This document shows, in pieces, positions 27,378 to 35,533 of a stretch of 64,000 nucleotides of DNA. Position 1 is the first letter of the stretch; every line of letters starts with the position of its first letter. The notes under the pieces are model-generated. The model did no database searches. It worked only from the letters and a program-made list of their open reading frames with translations, and was not told the origin of the DNA. The stretch covers positions 62,001 to 126,000 of the forward strand of contig NZ_JACVXC010000007.1 in NCBI RefSeq assembly GCF_014596935.1. The letters run 5' to 3'. Origin of the DNA: Aestuariibaculum suncheonense. Its GTDB lineage: Bacteria > Bacteroidota > Bacteroidia > Flavobacteriales > Flavobacteriaceae. Position numbers and translations under genes: made by a program.

Positions 27378-27451
27378 GGTCCTATAACTCAGTTGGTTAG
27401 AGTATCTGACTCATAATCAGAAAGTCCCTGGTTCGAGCCCAGGTGGGACCA
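27378..27451 (+). tRNA. tRNA with CAT anticodon (Met or lysidine-type Ile)
   Basis: A 74-base cloverleaf: acceptor GGTCCTA/TGGGACC (one G-T pair), D-stem ACTC/GAGT, anticodon stem TCTGA/TCAGA with loop CTCATAA, T-arm CCTGG-TTCGAGC-CCAGG, discriminator A. CCA is not encoded. The CAT anticodon could be elongator Met or the Ile tRNA whose C34 becomes lysidine; initiator features (C1 mismatch) are absent. I cannot decide between the two. Confidence 0.95.
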
Positions 27452-27465
27452 CGATTTGAAATCGT

Positions 27466-27494
27466 AAAGCCTTACAGCAATGTAAGGCTTTTTT
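27466..27494 (+). terminator. Terminator after the CAT-anticodon tRNA
   Basis: An 11-bp stem (27466-27476 with 27481-27491) with a GCAA (GNRA-type) tetraloop is followed by a T-run. Confidence 0.9.
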
Positions 27495-27547
27495 AGTTTT
27501 AACTTATTGATTAATAAACTATTTTGTGTTTCTGGTCGAGTTTAATT

Positions 27548-27576
27548 TTGTTAAATCAACAAAACATTTAAATTTG
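27548..27576 (+). promoter_or_regulatory. Promoter very close to a small-protein start
   Basis: TTG (27548-27550), an 18-base spacer and TAAATTTG (27569-27576) match the Bacteroidota boxes. The -7 box ends only 6 bases before the ATG at 27583, so the transcript would be leaderless or begin translation at the second ATG (27589). Confidence 0.55.
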
Positions 27577-27582
27577 TAATCA

Positions 27583-27813
27583 ATGATAATGCAAAACAAG
27601 AACATACTAGCCTCAATCTTATTTGTATTAATAAGTTTTGTTTGTCTTGCGCAAGGAGAAAAACTTCCGCCTGAGCCTAGTGATCCAGTGATGGCTTCTT
27701 CAATGAATGATGTGACACCTGCCCCGGGATTACCAATAAATGGCTTTGTCTATGGTATGTTGTTCTTGGGTCTGTGTTTTGGAACAAAAAAAATTTTATC
27801 GCAAAAAGCTTAA
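27583..27813 (+). CDS. Small exported protein with PID-CTERM-like C-terminal membrane tail
   Basis: A 76-residue protein. A signal peptide (about 6-24, ending CLAQ) leads to a short Pro-rich mature segment (PPEPSDPV) and then PGLPINGFVYG, a hydrophobic helix and the basic end TKKILSQKA. This layout (signal peptide, P-x-PI[DN] motif, membrane helix, basic tail) resembles the PID-CTERM sorting proteins of Bacteroidota, whose sorting enzyme and role I cannot state. A second in-frame ATG at 27589 is possible. Its stop overlaps the ribE stop by 4 bases. Confidence 0.65.
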   Translation: MIMQNKNILASILFVLISFVCLAQGEKLPPEPSDPVMASSMNDVTPAPGLPINGFVYGMLFLGLCFGTKKILSQKA

Positions 27814-28406
27814 TTTATATTATTTAAATTAACCAGTCTGGATACATACTTCCCTAAAACATCAAATTCTAAATTTACTGTAGTTCCAATTTTAAAGGTG
27901 TTAAAATTGGTATGTTGGTACGTGTAAGGTATAATAGCTACGCTAAACGAATTTCTTTTAGAATTTACTACCGTTAAACTAACACCGTTAACGGTTATGG
28001 AGCCTTTTTCGATAGTGATATTGTTAAGAGAAGCATCATAGTTAAAAGTAAAAACCCAGCTACCGTTAGCCTCTTCAATGCTTTCACAGATTGCCGTTTG
28101 GTCTACATGTCCTTGAACAATATGGCCGTCTAATCTGTCGCCAAGCTTCATGGCGCGTTCTAAATTAATAGGGGCACCAACATTTAAAGTGTTTAGATTT
28201 GTTTTGTCTAAAGTTTCCTTAATGGCTGTAACGGTATATGTCTCGCTATTCAGGTTAACCACTGTTAAACAAACCCCGTTATGCGCCACACTCTGGTCAA
28301 TTTTCAATTCAGGTGTAATCTTACTTTTTACGGTAATATGAAGATTGTCAAATTCATTTTTTAAATCGGTAATTATACCTATATCTTCAATAATTCCTGT
28401 AAACAT
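27810..28406 (-). CDS. ribE: Riboflavin synthase alpha chain
   Basis: A 198-residue enzyme that dismutates two 6,7-dimethyl-8-ribityllumazine molecules to riboflavin. It starts with the family hallmark MFTGIIED and consists of two lumazine-binding barrels (about 1-90 and 97-190; GVCLTVVNL and GVSLTVVNS repeat between them). Length is typical. It is divergent from pdxA; the 66-base gap is too short for an FMN riboswitch and none is seen. Confidence 0.96.
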   Translation of the reverse strand: MFTGIIEDIGIITDLKNEFDNLHITVKSKITPELKIDQSVAHNGVCLTVVNLNSETYTVTAIKETLDKTNLNTLNVGAPINLERAMKLGDRLDGHIVQGHVDQTAICESIEEANGSWVFTFNYDASLNNITIEKGSITVNGVSLTVVNSKRNSFSVAIIPYTYQHTNFNTFKIGTTVNLEFDVLGKYVSRLVNLNNIN

Positions 28407-28428
28407 ATCTATGGTTTGTTTATTTAAC

Positions 28429-28436
28429 TAAATTTG
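28429..28436 (+). promoter_or_regulatory. Candidate -7 box for pdxA
   Basis: TAAATTTG matches TAnnTTTG and lies 36 bases before the ATG at 28473. No clear -33 TTG is seen at the usual distance. Confidence 0.5.
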
Positions 28437-28472
28437 TGGTGTCAAAATTACAAACAAAAGTTATCATTTTTA

Positions 28473-29519
28473 ATGAAGAAATCAGAAAATATAGTTGTGG
28501 GTATCTCAATTGGGGATTTAAATGGTGTTGGGGGAGAAATTGTTTTGAAAACATTTGAAGATCCTCGAGTGCTGGATTTCTGCACGCCTGTAATTTTTGC
28601 ATCGGCTAAAGTGATGAATTTTTTAAAGTCACATTTTAAGTCCGAGATAAATTTTAATATTACCAATAGTTTAAACCAAATTGTCCACGGAAAAGTGAAT
28701 GTTTTTAATAGTTGGAATGAAGCGGTGAACATTGAATTCGGTAAAGAGGACTTGAAAGTCGGAGCCTATTCCATTAAATCGCTGGAATCAGCAACCAAAG
28801 CGCTCAAAAGTGGAGATGTTGATGTGTTGATTACGGCCCCAATTAATAAACATAATATACAGTCGGAGGAATTTAAGTTTCCCGGACATACCGATTATTT
28901 AGCACAGGAATTAGAAGGAGAAAGCCTCATGTTTATGGTAGCTGATGGCTTGCGAGTTGGTTTGTTAACCGATCATGTGCCTGTAAAAGATGTTGTGAAT
29001 CATATTACTGAAGATTTAATTATAAATAAGATCAATACGGTTTATAAGTCATTAAAAGTGGACTTTAATATTGTAAGACCGCGGATTGCCGTGTTGGGGA
29101 TTAATCCGCATACAGGTGATAATGGGGTAATTGGTAATGAAGATGATACGATTTTAAGACCAACCTTAAAAAAGTTAAAAGACGAGGGTAAGTTGGTGTA
29201 CGGACCCTATGCTGCCGATAGTTTTTTTGGGTCAAATAATTACAAAAGTTTCGATGCTATTGTAGCATCTTACCACGATCAGGGACTCATTCCTTTTAAA
29301 ACCTTGTCGTTTGGTCAGGGTGTGAATTTTACCGCCGGATTAAATAAAGTTCGTACCTCGCCAGACCATGGAACAGCTTATGAAATCGCAGGAAAAGGCC
29401 TAGCGGATGAGAGTTCGTTTAAAGAAGCTTTGTTTACAGCAATTCAGATTTTTAGAAATAGAAATGAGTATGAGGAACTTACGGCGAATCCGTTAAAAAA
29501 ATCCTCGAAAAAGATATAA
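28473..29519 (+). CDS. pdxA: 4-hydroxythreonine-4-phosphate dehydrogenase
   Basis: A 348-residue NAD-dependent enzyme of the DXP-dependent pyridoxal 5'-phosphate pathway. Family motifs include GISIGDLNGVGGEI, TAPINKHNI, FPGHTDYLA (metal His), LGINPHTGD and SYHDQGLIPFK. I use the ATG at 28473; an in-frame TTG at 28434 lies on the -7 box and is unlikely. The DUF177-rpmF unit follows on the same strand after a 73-base gap with its own promoter box. Confidence 0.95.
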   Translation: MKKSENIVVGISIGDLNGVGGEIVLKTFEDPRVLDFCTPVIFASAKVMNFLKSHFKSEINFNITNSLNQIVHGKVNVFNSWNEAVNIEFGKEDLKVGAYSIKSLESATKALKSGDVDVLITAPINKHNIQSEEFKFPGHTDYLAQELEGESLMFMVADGLRVGLLTDHVPVKDVVNHITEDLIINKINTVYKSLKVDFNIVRPRIAVLGINPHTGDNGVIGNEDDTILRPTLKKLKDEGKLVYGPYAADSFFGSNNYKSFDAIVASYHDQGLIPFKTLSFGQGVNFTAGLNKVRTSPDHGTAYEIAGKGLADESSFKEALFTAIQIFRNRNEYEELTANPLKKSSKKI

Positions 29520-29562
29520 ACAAAAAAATGTTTATAAGTAATGCTGCTTAAATAAAAATTTA

Positions 29563-29570
29563 TATATTTG
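29563..29570 (+). promoter_or_regulatory. Candidate -7 box for the DUF177-rpmF unit
   Basis: TATATTTG is an exact TAnnTTTG match 22 bases before the ATG at 29593. The -33 region is weak. Confidence 0.5.
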
Positions 29571-29592
29571 CAGGCTCAAAATAGATTTGATA

Positions 29593-30132
29593 ATGAAGCC
29601 ATTAAAAGAGTATACAATTCCATTTGTAGGGCTAAAATTAGCAAAGCACCATTTTGAGTATGAAATTGAGCAAGTGTTCTTTGATTATTTTGAGTATCAG
29701 GAATTTAATGATGTAAAAGTAAAGGTCGATCTTGAGTTAGAAAAGAAATCTACTTTACTGGAATTACACTTTAAAATTTCAGGATTTGTTAATGTTAACT
29801 GCGATTTAACTAACGAACCGTACGATCAAAGCATCGAAAATGAGTTCGATTTAGTAGTTAAATTTGGTGATGAGTATAATGATGAAGATGTTAATATTCT
29901 AATTGTACCACATGGTACTTACGAAATTAACATACAGCAGCAAATATATGAAACGATTGTGTTAGCTGTGCCTATTAAGCGCGTACATCCTGGAATTAAA
30001 GACGGAACATTACATTCAGATATACTTAAAAAGTTAGAAGAATTAAGCCCGAAAGGAAAGAAAGAGAACAAAACAGAGGACGATATTGATCCTCGTTGGA
30101 ATACATTAAAGAAACTATTAACGGATAAATAA
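29593..30132 (+). CDS. DUF177 / YceD-family protein
   Basis: A 179-residue acidic protein of the YceD/DUF177 family (VKVDLELEKKSTLLELHFKISGFVNVNCDLTNEPYDQ, then FGDEYNDEDVNILIVPHG, and the DPRWNTLKKLL ending). This family is almost always encoded just before rpmF and is linked to 23S rRNA or large-subunit assembly in other organisms. Here rpmF follows after 9 bases, the same arrangement. I use the ATG at 29593 rather than the TTG 6 bases upstream. Confidence 0.88.
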   Translation: MKPLKEYTIPFVGLKLAKHHFEYEIEQVFFDYFEYQEFNDVKVKVDLELEKKSTLLELHFKISGFVNVNCDLTNEPYDQSIENEFDLVVKFGDEYNDEDVNILIVPHGTYEINIQQQIYETIVLAVPIKRVHPGIKDGTLHSDILKKLEELSPKGKKENKTEDDIDPRWNTLKKLLTDK

Positions 30133-30141
30133 CGATAGAAA

Positions 30142-30345
30142 ATGGCACATCCTAAGAGAAAAATCTCGAAAACAAGAAGAGATAAAAGAAGAACCCATTA
30201 CAAAGCAACTGCGCCACAGATTGCTACATGTCCTACTACAGGTGAGGCTCACTTATATCACAGAGCTCACTGGCATGAAGGAAAACTTTATTACAGAGGT
30301 CAAGTATTAATTGACAATTCTGAAGCAGTAGAAAACATAGCATAA
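30142..30345 (+). CDS. rpmF: 50S ribosomal protein L32
   Basis: A 67-residue L32 with the typical start [21 protein letters not shown]. Zinc-type L32 has four Cys around the middle; here only one remains ([17 protein letters not shown]), so this is a zinc-free version. Translation is probably coupled with the DUF177 gene 9 bases upstream. A perfect hairpin terminator follows. Confidence 0.97.
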   Translation: MAHPKRKISKTRRDKRRTHYKATAPQIATCPTTGEAHLYHRAHWHEGKLYYRGQVLIDNSEAVENIA

Positions 30346-30362
30346 TAACTATGCGTGCATAT

Positions 30363-30393
30363 AAAAAAACGCTCACATGTGAGCGTTTTTTTT
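30363..30393 (+). terminator. Terminator after rpmF
   Basis: A 13-bp perfect stem (30363-30375 with 30380-30392, core CGCTCA/TGAGCG) with loop CATG and a T-run. It is symmetrical and could act on both strands. Confidence 0.92.
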
Positions 30394-30448
30394 ATGATAT
30401 GCTTTTTCTAAAGCGTAAAAACACGTAATTTGCGAGTTATTAAGCTAA

Positions 30449-30513
30449 TTTTTAGTAATTTTCACAAATTTTGACGTGTTTTTGATCAATTTTAGTGATT
30501 TTTCGGTCAATTT
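30449..30513. promoter_or_regulatory. Phased T-tracts (predicted curved DNA) upstream of fabH
   Basis: Runs of 3-5 T start at about 30449, 30459, 30469, 30479, 30490, 30499 and 30511, that is every 10-11 bases, one helical turn. Such phasing bends DNA. The segment ends 12 bases before the fabH ATG at 30526. No exact TAnnTTTG box is seen within it. Confidence 0.6.
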
Positions 30514-30525
30514 AACTATAAAGTT

Positions 30526-31521
30526 ATGAGTAAAATCTCAGCGGCTATAACAGCTGTTGGCGCTTATGTGCCAGAATATGTATTAACCAACCAGATTCTT
30601 GAAACAATGGTTGATACAAATGATGAATGGATAACTTCACGTACAGGAATTAAGGAGCGTCGTATTCTTAAAGAAGAAGGAAAAGGGACGTCCTATTTAG
30701 CAATTAAAGCTGCACAAGACCTTATCAATAAGAAAGGCATCGATCCTAAAACTATAGAACTTGTTATTGTTGCTACAGCAACACCAGATATGAAAGCGGC
30801 TTCAACAGCATCTTTCACGGCTTCAGAAATTGGTGCAACCAATGCATTCTCTTTCGATATGGATGCGGCATGTTCAAGTTTCTTGTATGGTATGTCGGTT
30901 GCGGCAAGTTATATCGAATCAGGTCGATATAAAAACGTATTATTAATTGGTGCCGATAAAATGTCGTCAATTATTAATTATGAAGATAGAGCAACCTGTA
31001 TCATTTTTGGTGATGGTGCAGGAGCAGTTTTGTTTGAACCTAATGAAGAAGGATTAGGACTTCAGGATGAATATTTAAGAAGTGACGGAACGGGTAGAGA
31101 ATTTTTACAGGCAACTTACGGAGGTTCTGCTTTCCCAATCACCGAAGAAGCTATGGCTAAAGGTGGTCAGTATGCATTCCAGGAAGGACGAACTGTATTT
31201 AAAAATGCAGTGTCTAATATGGCAGATGCTACGGTTAAAATTCTAGAGCGCAATAATTTAGATAAAGACAGCGTTGATTGGTTGGTAGCACATCAGGCAA
31301 ACAAGCGTATTATTGATGCTACGGCACAACGTATTGAGTTAGCTGAAGAAAAAGTATTGATGAATATCGAACGATACGGAAATACAACTTCGGCTACTTT
31401 ACCGTTATTACTAAGTGATTTCGAGTCTAAGCTTAAAAAAGGAGATAATTTAATTTTTGCCGCTTTTGGTGGCGGATTCAATTGGGGTTCTATTTATTTA
31501 AAATGGGCCTATAATTCATAA
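30526..31521 (+). CDS. fabH: Beta-ketoacyl-ACP synthase III
   Basis: A 331-residue KAS III that starts fatty-acid synthesis by condensing acyl-CoA with malonyl-ACP. The catalytic triad is complete: Cys116 in DAACSSFLYG, His256 in VAHQANKRI and Asn286 in RYGNTTSA. It begins the fabH-accB-accC cluster, which pairs initiation with malonyl-CoA supply. The gene lies behind phased T-tracts and the rpmF terminator, so it probably has its own promoter. Confidence 0.96.
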   Translation: MSKISAAITAVGAYVPEYVLTNQILETMVDTNDEWITSRTGIKERRILKEEGKGTSYLAIKAAQDLINKKGIDPKTIELVIVATATPDMKAASTASFTASEIGATNAFSFDMDAACSSFLYGMSVAASYIESGRYKNVLLIGADKMSSIINYEDRATCIIFGDGAGAVLFEPNEEGLGLQDEYLRSDGTGREFLQATYGGSAFPITEEAMAKGGQYAFQEGRTVFKNAVSNMADATVKILERNNLDKDSVDWLVAHQANKRIIDATAQRIELAEEKVLMNIERYGNTTSATLPLLLSDFESKLKKGDNLIFAAFGGGFNWGSIYLKWAYNS

Positions 31522-31544
31522 CCCGATAATTAATCAATACAATT

Positions 31545-32030
31545 ATGGACATTAAAGAGATTCAAAACTTAATCAAATTTGTAGCAAAGTCAGGTGCAAG
31601 TGAGGTTAAATTAGAGATGGATGACATCAAAATCACCATTAAAACAGGATCAGAAGAGGCAACAACTGTGCAGTATGCTCCAATGCCGGCAGCACAAATT
31701 CCACAAGTAGCAGCTCAGGCACCTGCTCAGGTAGCAGAGGCGGCACCAGCAGCAGCTACTCCTGCAGCTCCAGCAGCAGAGGATTCAAAATATATCACTA
31801 TCAAATCGCCAATTATTGGTACGTTCTATAGAAAACCAGCTCCAGATAAGCCATTATTTGTAGAAGTAGGTCAAACTATAGCAGAAGGTGATGTACTTTG
31901 TATCATTGAGGCGATGAAGCTTTTCAATGAAATCGAATCTGAAGTTTCAGGTAAGGTTGTTAAGATTTTAGTTGACGATTCTTCTCCTGTAGAGTTCGAT
32001 CAGCCGTTATTTTTAGTAGACCCATCATAA
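31545..32030 (+). CDS. accB: Biotin carboxyl carrier protein of acetyl-CoA carboxylase
   Basis: A 161-residue BCCP. The N-terminal segment (1-35) docks on biotin carboxylase, an Ala/Pro/Gln-rich linker spans about 44-80, and the biotinyl domain (82-160) carries the modified Lys125 in the EAMKLFNEI motif. It lies 23 bases after fabH and 87 bases before accC; that gap contains a hairpin. Confidence 0.97.
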   Translation: MDIKEIQNLIKFVAKSGASEVKLEMDDIKITIKTGSEEATTVQYAPMPAAQIPQVAAQAPAQVAEAAPAAATPAAPAAEDSKYITIKSPIIGTFYRKPAPDKPLFVEVGQTIAEGDVLCIIEAMKLFNEIESEVSGKVVKILVDDSSPVEFDQPLFLVDPS

Positions 32031-32058
32031 CCAGTTAAAAGTTCCAGTAAACAAATCT

Positions 32059-32081
32059 CAAAATCCAATATTTGGAATTTG
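32059..32081 (+). repeat. Intercistronic hairpin between accB and accC with TTGGAATTTG repeats
   Basis: CAAAATCCAA (32059-32068) pairs with TTGGAATTTG (32072-32081) over 9 of 10 positions with a 3-base loop. The same decamer recurs directly at 32086-32095, 14 bases on, so two alternative hairpins are possible in the accB-accC transcript. Confidence 0.55.
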
Positions 32082-32117
32082 GCGATTGGAATTTGCAATT
32101 TTTAATTCGAAAAAGTT

Positions 32118-33473
32118 ATGTTTAAAAAAATACTGATTGCCAACAGAGGAGAAATAGCACTTCGTGTTATTAGAACCTGTAAAGAAATGGGCATCAAAAC
32201 GGTTGCAGTATATTCTACAGCCGATGCAGAAAGTTTACACGTAAAGTTTGCTGATGAAGCGGTTTGTATAGGACCGCCTTTAAGTAGCGAGTCTTACCTG
32301 AAAATGTCTAACATTATTGCAGCTGCAGAAATTACAAATGCAGATGCGATTCACCCGGGATACGGGTTCTTATCAGAAAACGCTAAGTTTTCTAAAATAT
32401 GTGAAGAACACGGTATCAAATTTATCGGGGCATCTCCAGAGATGATCGATAAAATGGGAGATAAGGCCAATGCTAAAGCTACAATGAAAGCGGCTGGCGT
32501 ACCTTGTGTACCAGGAAGTGATGGTGTTATCAAGTCTTACGAAGAGTGTGAAAAAGTAGCTGAAGAAACAGGATTTCCAGTTATGCTTAAAGCTTCTGCC
32601 GGTGGTGGAGGTAAAGGAATGCGTGCCGTTTGGAAGAAAGAAGACCTTAGAGCTGCTTGGGATTCTGCACGTCAGGAAAGTAAAGCAGCCTTCGGAAATG
32701 ACGATATGTACATGGAAAAACTTATTGAAGAGCCAAGACATATTGAAATACAGATCGTTGGAGACTCTACAGGAAAAGCATGTCACCTTTCTGAAAGAGA
32801 CTGTTCAGTACAACGTCGTCACCAGAAATTAACCGAAGAAACCCCGTCTCCGTTTATGACCGACGAGTTAAGAAACGAAATGGGACTAGCAGCGGTTAGA
32901 GCGGCAGAATACATTAAGTATGAAGGTGCTGGAACGATAGAGTTCTTAGTAGATAAACACCGTAACTTCTACTTCATGGAAATGAACACACGTATTCAGG
33001 TAGAGCACCCAATTACCGAGCAGGTGATTGATTTCGATCTAATCCGTGAGCAAATATTAGTAGCAGCAGGAGTGCCAATTTCTGGTAAAAACTACTTACC
33101 AAACTTACACTCTATCGAATGTCGTATCAACGCCGAAGATCCTTATAACGGATTCCGTCCGTCACCTGGAAAAATTACAACTTTACATGCTCCGGGAGGT
33201 CACGGTGTGCGTTTAGATACTCACGTTTACGCTGGGTATACTATTCCGCCAAACTACGATTCTATGATTGCCAAGTTAATTACAACGGCTCAAACGAGAG
33301 AAGAAGCGATAAGCAAAATGAAACGTGCTTTAGACGAATTCGTAATCGAAGGTATTAAAACCACGATTCCTTTCCATCGTCAGCTTATGGATAATCCCGA
33401 TTATGTTGCGGGTAATTATACCACTAAGTTCATGGAAGATTTCGTTATGGAAAAGCCCGCTGAAGACGAATAA
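32118..33473 (+). CDS. accC: Acetyl-CoA carboxylase biotin carboxylase subunit
   Basis: A 451-residue biotin carboxylase that carboxylates biotin on AccB using ATP and bicarbonate. The N-terminal domain begins [18 protein letters not shown]. The ATP-grasp part has [11 protein letters not shown] and [14 protein letters not shown] with catalytic Glu and Arg, and the C-terminal domain has [10 protein letters not shown]-like [11 protein letters not shown]. Length is typical. It ends the fabH-accB-accC unit, with a hairpin terminator just after the stop. Confidence 0.97.
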   Translation: MFKKILIANRGEIALRVIRTCKEMGIKTVAVYSTADAESLHVKFADEAVCIGPPLSSESYLKMSNIIAAAEITNADAIHPGYGFLSENAKFSKICEEHGIKFIGASPEMIDKMGDKANAKATMKAAGVPCVPGSDGVIKSYEECEKVAEETGFPVMLKASAGGGGKGMRAVWKKEDLRAAWDSARQESKAAFGNDDMYMEKLIEEPRHIEIQIVGDSTGKACHLSERDCSVQRRHQKLTEETPSPFMTDELRNEMGLAAVRAAEYIKYEGAGTIEFLVDKHRNFYFMEMNTRIQVEHPITEQVIDFDLIREQILVAAGVPISGKNYLPNLHSIECRINAEDPYNGFRPSPGKITTLHAPGGHGVRLDTHVYAGYTIPPNYDSMIAKLITTAQTREEAISKMKRALDEFVIEGIKTTIPFHRQLMDNPDYVAGNYTTKFMEDFVMEKPAEDE

Positions 33474-33480
33474 AACAATT

Positions 33481-33512
33481 AAAACTCCGGAAGTCTCTTT
33501 CGGAGTTTTTTT
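33481..33512 (+). terminator. Terminator after accC
   Basis: The 9-bp stem AAAACTCCG/CGGAGTTTT (33481-33489 with 33501-33509) has an 11-base loop and a T-run, 8 bases past the stop. Confidence 0.88.
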
Positions 33513-33674
33513 ATGCTGTTACTTTTCCTTATTAAAGAAGGAGATGTCTGCTCTATTCGCGAGTTTATATTTTAAATAAATGAACTCATGAATACTTGTA
33601 TTTAGAAAGTCGTTTTTTTATTGTTAATAGTCACTGTTAAAAGAGCTCCAATAATAGTTATATCCTTAACTCGA

Positions 33675-33717
33675 ATTCACTATTTTTACTAAAAACTAAC
33701 CACAAAAAATAGTGAAT
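33675..33717 (+). promoter_or_regulatory. 13-bp inverted repeat covering the GTG start of the FAD oxidase gene
   Basis: ATTCACTATTTTT (33675-33687) is perfectly complementary to AAAAATAGTGAAT (33705-33717), with a 17-base loop. The GTG start codon (33712-33714) lies inside the right arm, so the folded mRNA would hide it. It could equally be a DNA operator. Confidence 0.6.
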
Positions 33718-34830
33718 CTCTCCTATTGGGAAATAAAATCTTGGCTGAGCAATATCCACTTCACTATTGTGGGCAGTGGTATTGTGGGTTTAACCTGTGC
33801 TTTGCAGTTAAAAGAGAGATTCCCAAAAGCCAACATCCTAATTTTAGAACAAGGAGTTTTGCCACAAGGAGCCAGTACAAAAAATGCCGGATTTGCTTGT
33901 TTTGGAAGTTTAAGCGAGGTTATAGAGGATTTAAAGATACATACTGAAGATGAGGTCTTGGGGCTTATTAAAAAGCGTGTAGATGGTTTGAATCTATTAA
34001 AACAAACCTTAGGCGAAAAGGCATTGGGATACAAAAATTACGGTGGTTACGAATTGTTTTTACAACAGGATGATTTATACGAATCCTGTTTGTCACAAAT
34101 TCATCAGGTTAATCAGTTTTTAAAGCCCATTTTTAATGTTCCTGTTTACAGTGAAAAGCCCAATAGTTTTCAGTTTAAAAACATAAAAGAGCATTATATA
34201 TTCAATGCCTTTGAAGGACAAATAGATACAGGCCTTATGATGGAGAGTTTGTTAAAAAAGGCACAATGTATTGGTATAAAAATCTTAAATAATTGTCTTG
34301 TAGAAGGTTTCGAAGAGCAAGGGCAATTGGTAAAAATAAAAACTAGTTTTTTTGAATTTTCAAGTTCAAAATTGTTAATTGCTACCAATGGTTTTGCTGA
34401 GCAGTTAGTCCACGAGGATGTTAAACCAGCCAGAGCACAGGTGCTCATCACGAAACCCATTAAAAACCTGCGTATTAAAGGTACTTTTCATTTGGATAAA
34501 GGCTATTATTATTTCAGGAATATCGATAATCGTATTTTGTTTGGTGGTGGCCGTAACTTGGATTTTAAGGGGGAAGAAACTACAGAATTTGGTCAAACAA
34601 CACAAATTCAGGATAGCTTGGAAAGGCTTTTAAAAACGGTTATTTTGCCGCATACACCATTTGAAATCGAACATCGATGGAGTGGTATTATGGGCGTTGG
34701 CCCTCAGAAAAAAGCTATTGTAAAACCATTGTCTGATCGCGTGTTTTGCGGTGTGCGTTTAGGCGGAATGGGAATCGCTATTGGCAGTCTGGTAGGCAAA
34801 GAACTCGCCGATTTAGCACATAATAACTAA
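33712..34830 (+). CDS. FAD-dependent oxidoreductase of the DAO family
   Basis: A 372-residue flavoenzyme of the glycine oxidase / D-amino-acid dehydrogenase superfamily. The dinucleotide-binding motif VGSGIVGLTCALQL is near 18-31 and the C-terminal FAD motif GVRLGGMGIAIGSLVG near the end. The GTG at 33712 is the only usable start: an in-frame stop lies 5 codons upstream. That start codon is inside a hairpin. mtgA follows after 19 bases. The substrate (amino acid, amine or other) is unknown. Confidence 0.82.
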   Translation: MNLSYWEIKSWLSNIHFTIVGSGIVGLTCALQLKERFPKANILILEQGVLPQGASTKNAGFACFGSLSEVIEDLKIHTEDEVLGLIKKRVDGLNLLKQTLGEKALGYKNYGGYELFLQQDDLYESCLSQIHQVNQFLKPIFNVPVYSEKPNSFQFKNIKEHYIFNAFEGQIDTGLMMESLLKKAQCIGIKILNNCLVEGFEEQGQLVKIKTSFFEFSSSKLLIATNGFAEQLVHEDVKPARAQVLITKPIKNLRIKGTFHLDKGYYYFRNIDNRILFGGGRNLDFKGEETTEFGQTTQIQDSLERLLKTVILPHTPFEIEHRWSGIMGVGPQKKAIVKPLSDRVFCGVRLGGMGIAIGSLVGKELADLAHNN

Positions 34831-34849
34831 AAATAAATTTTAATAATAA

Positions 34850-35533
34850 ATGAAAAAAGGGTTCCGGTTTTTATTAAAAACAATCATGTGGTTTATGGTC
34901 ATCACTTTTGCTTTTGTGGTCTTATTTAAGTGGGTACCGGTGCCGGTTACACCCCTTATGGTGATTCGCTATTTCGAGCAGGACAGCGAAAAACGAACCT
35001 TCTGGAAGCATGATTGGGAATCCATTGATAATATTTCTAAAAACCTGCAATTGGCTGTTATTTGCAGTGAAGATCAGAATTTTTTAAACCATAATGGATT
35101 TGATATTGAAGCTATCGAAAAAGCTTTTGAATACAATAAAAAAGGTAAACGGGTGCGTGGAGGAAGTACTATTAGTCAGCAAACGGCAAAGAATGTGTTT
35201 TTGTGGCCACAGCGCAGTTGGTTACGAAAAGGCCTAGAAACCTATTTCACGTTTTTAATCGAAGTTATTTGGAGTAAGGAACGCATCATGGAAGTCTATT
35301 TGAACAGTATTGAAATGGGTAAGGGAGTCTATGGCGCCGAAGCTGCTGCGCAATACTGGTTTAAAAAACCAGCGGCGCGGTTAACCCAATATGAAGCTGC
35401 GGCTATTGCGGCAGTTTTACCGAGTCCGCAACGGTATAAAGCCAGTCCGGCATCGCCCTATATTCAGGGCAGAAAGGCCTGGATTGTAAAGCAAATGCAT
35501 TTTTACGGACCATTTTCGTATGACAAAAAGTAA
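34850..35533 (+). CDS. mtgA: Monofunctional biosynthetic peptidoglycan transglycosylase
   Basis: A 227-residue GT51 enzyme that polymerises lipid II into glycan strands without a transpeptidase domain. One N-terminal membrane helix (about 7-28) anchors it; the catalytic Glu74 is in ICSEDQNFLNHNGFD, followed by GGSTISQQTAKNVFL and the second Glu in SIEMGKGVYGAEAAA. It overlaps the next gene by 14 bases, so the two are translationally linked. Confidence 0.95.
   Translation: MKKGFRFLLKTIMWFMVITFAFVVLFKWVPVPVTPLMVIRYFEQDSEKRTFWKHDWESIDNISKNLQLAVICSEDQNFLNHNGFDIEAIEKAFEYNKKGKRVRGGSTISQQTAKNVFLWPQRSWLRKGLETYFTFLIEVIWSKERIMEVYLNSIEMGKGVYGAEAAAQYWFKKPAARLTQYEAAAIAAVLPSPQRYKASPASPYIQGRKAWIVKQMHFYGPFSYDKK

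Noticed and set aside
28406-28473. FMN riboswitch upstream of ribE
   Set aside because: The divergent gap is 66 bases, too short for the RFN element, and its conserved stems are not seen.
31673-31786. Ala/Pro repeats in accB as a tandem-repeat locus
   Set aside because: This is the normal flexible linker of BCCP proteins, not a variable repeat array.
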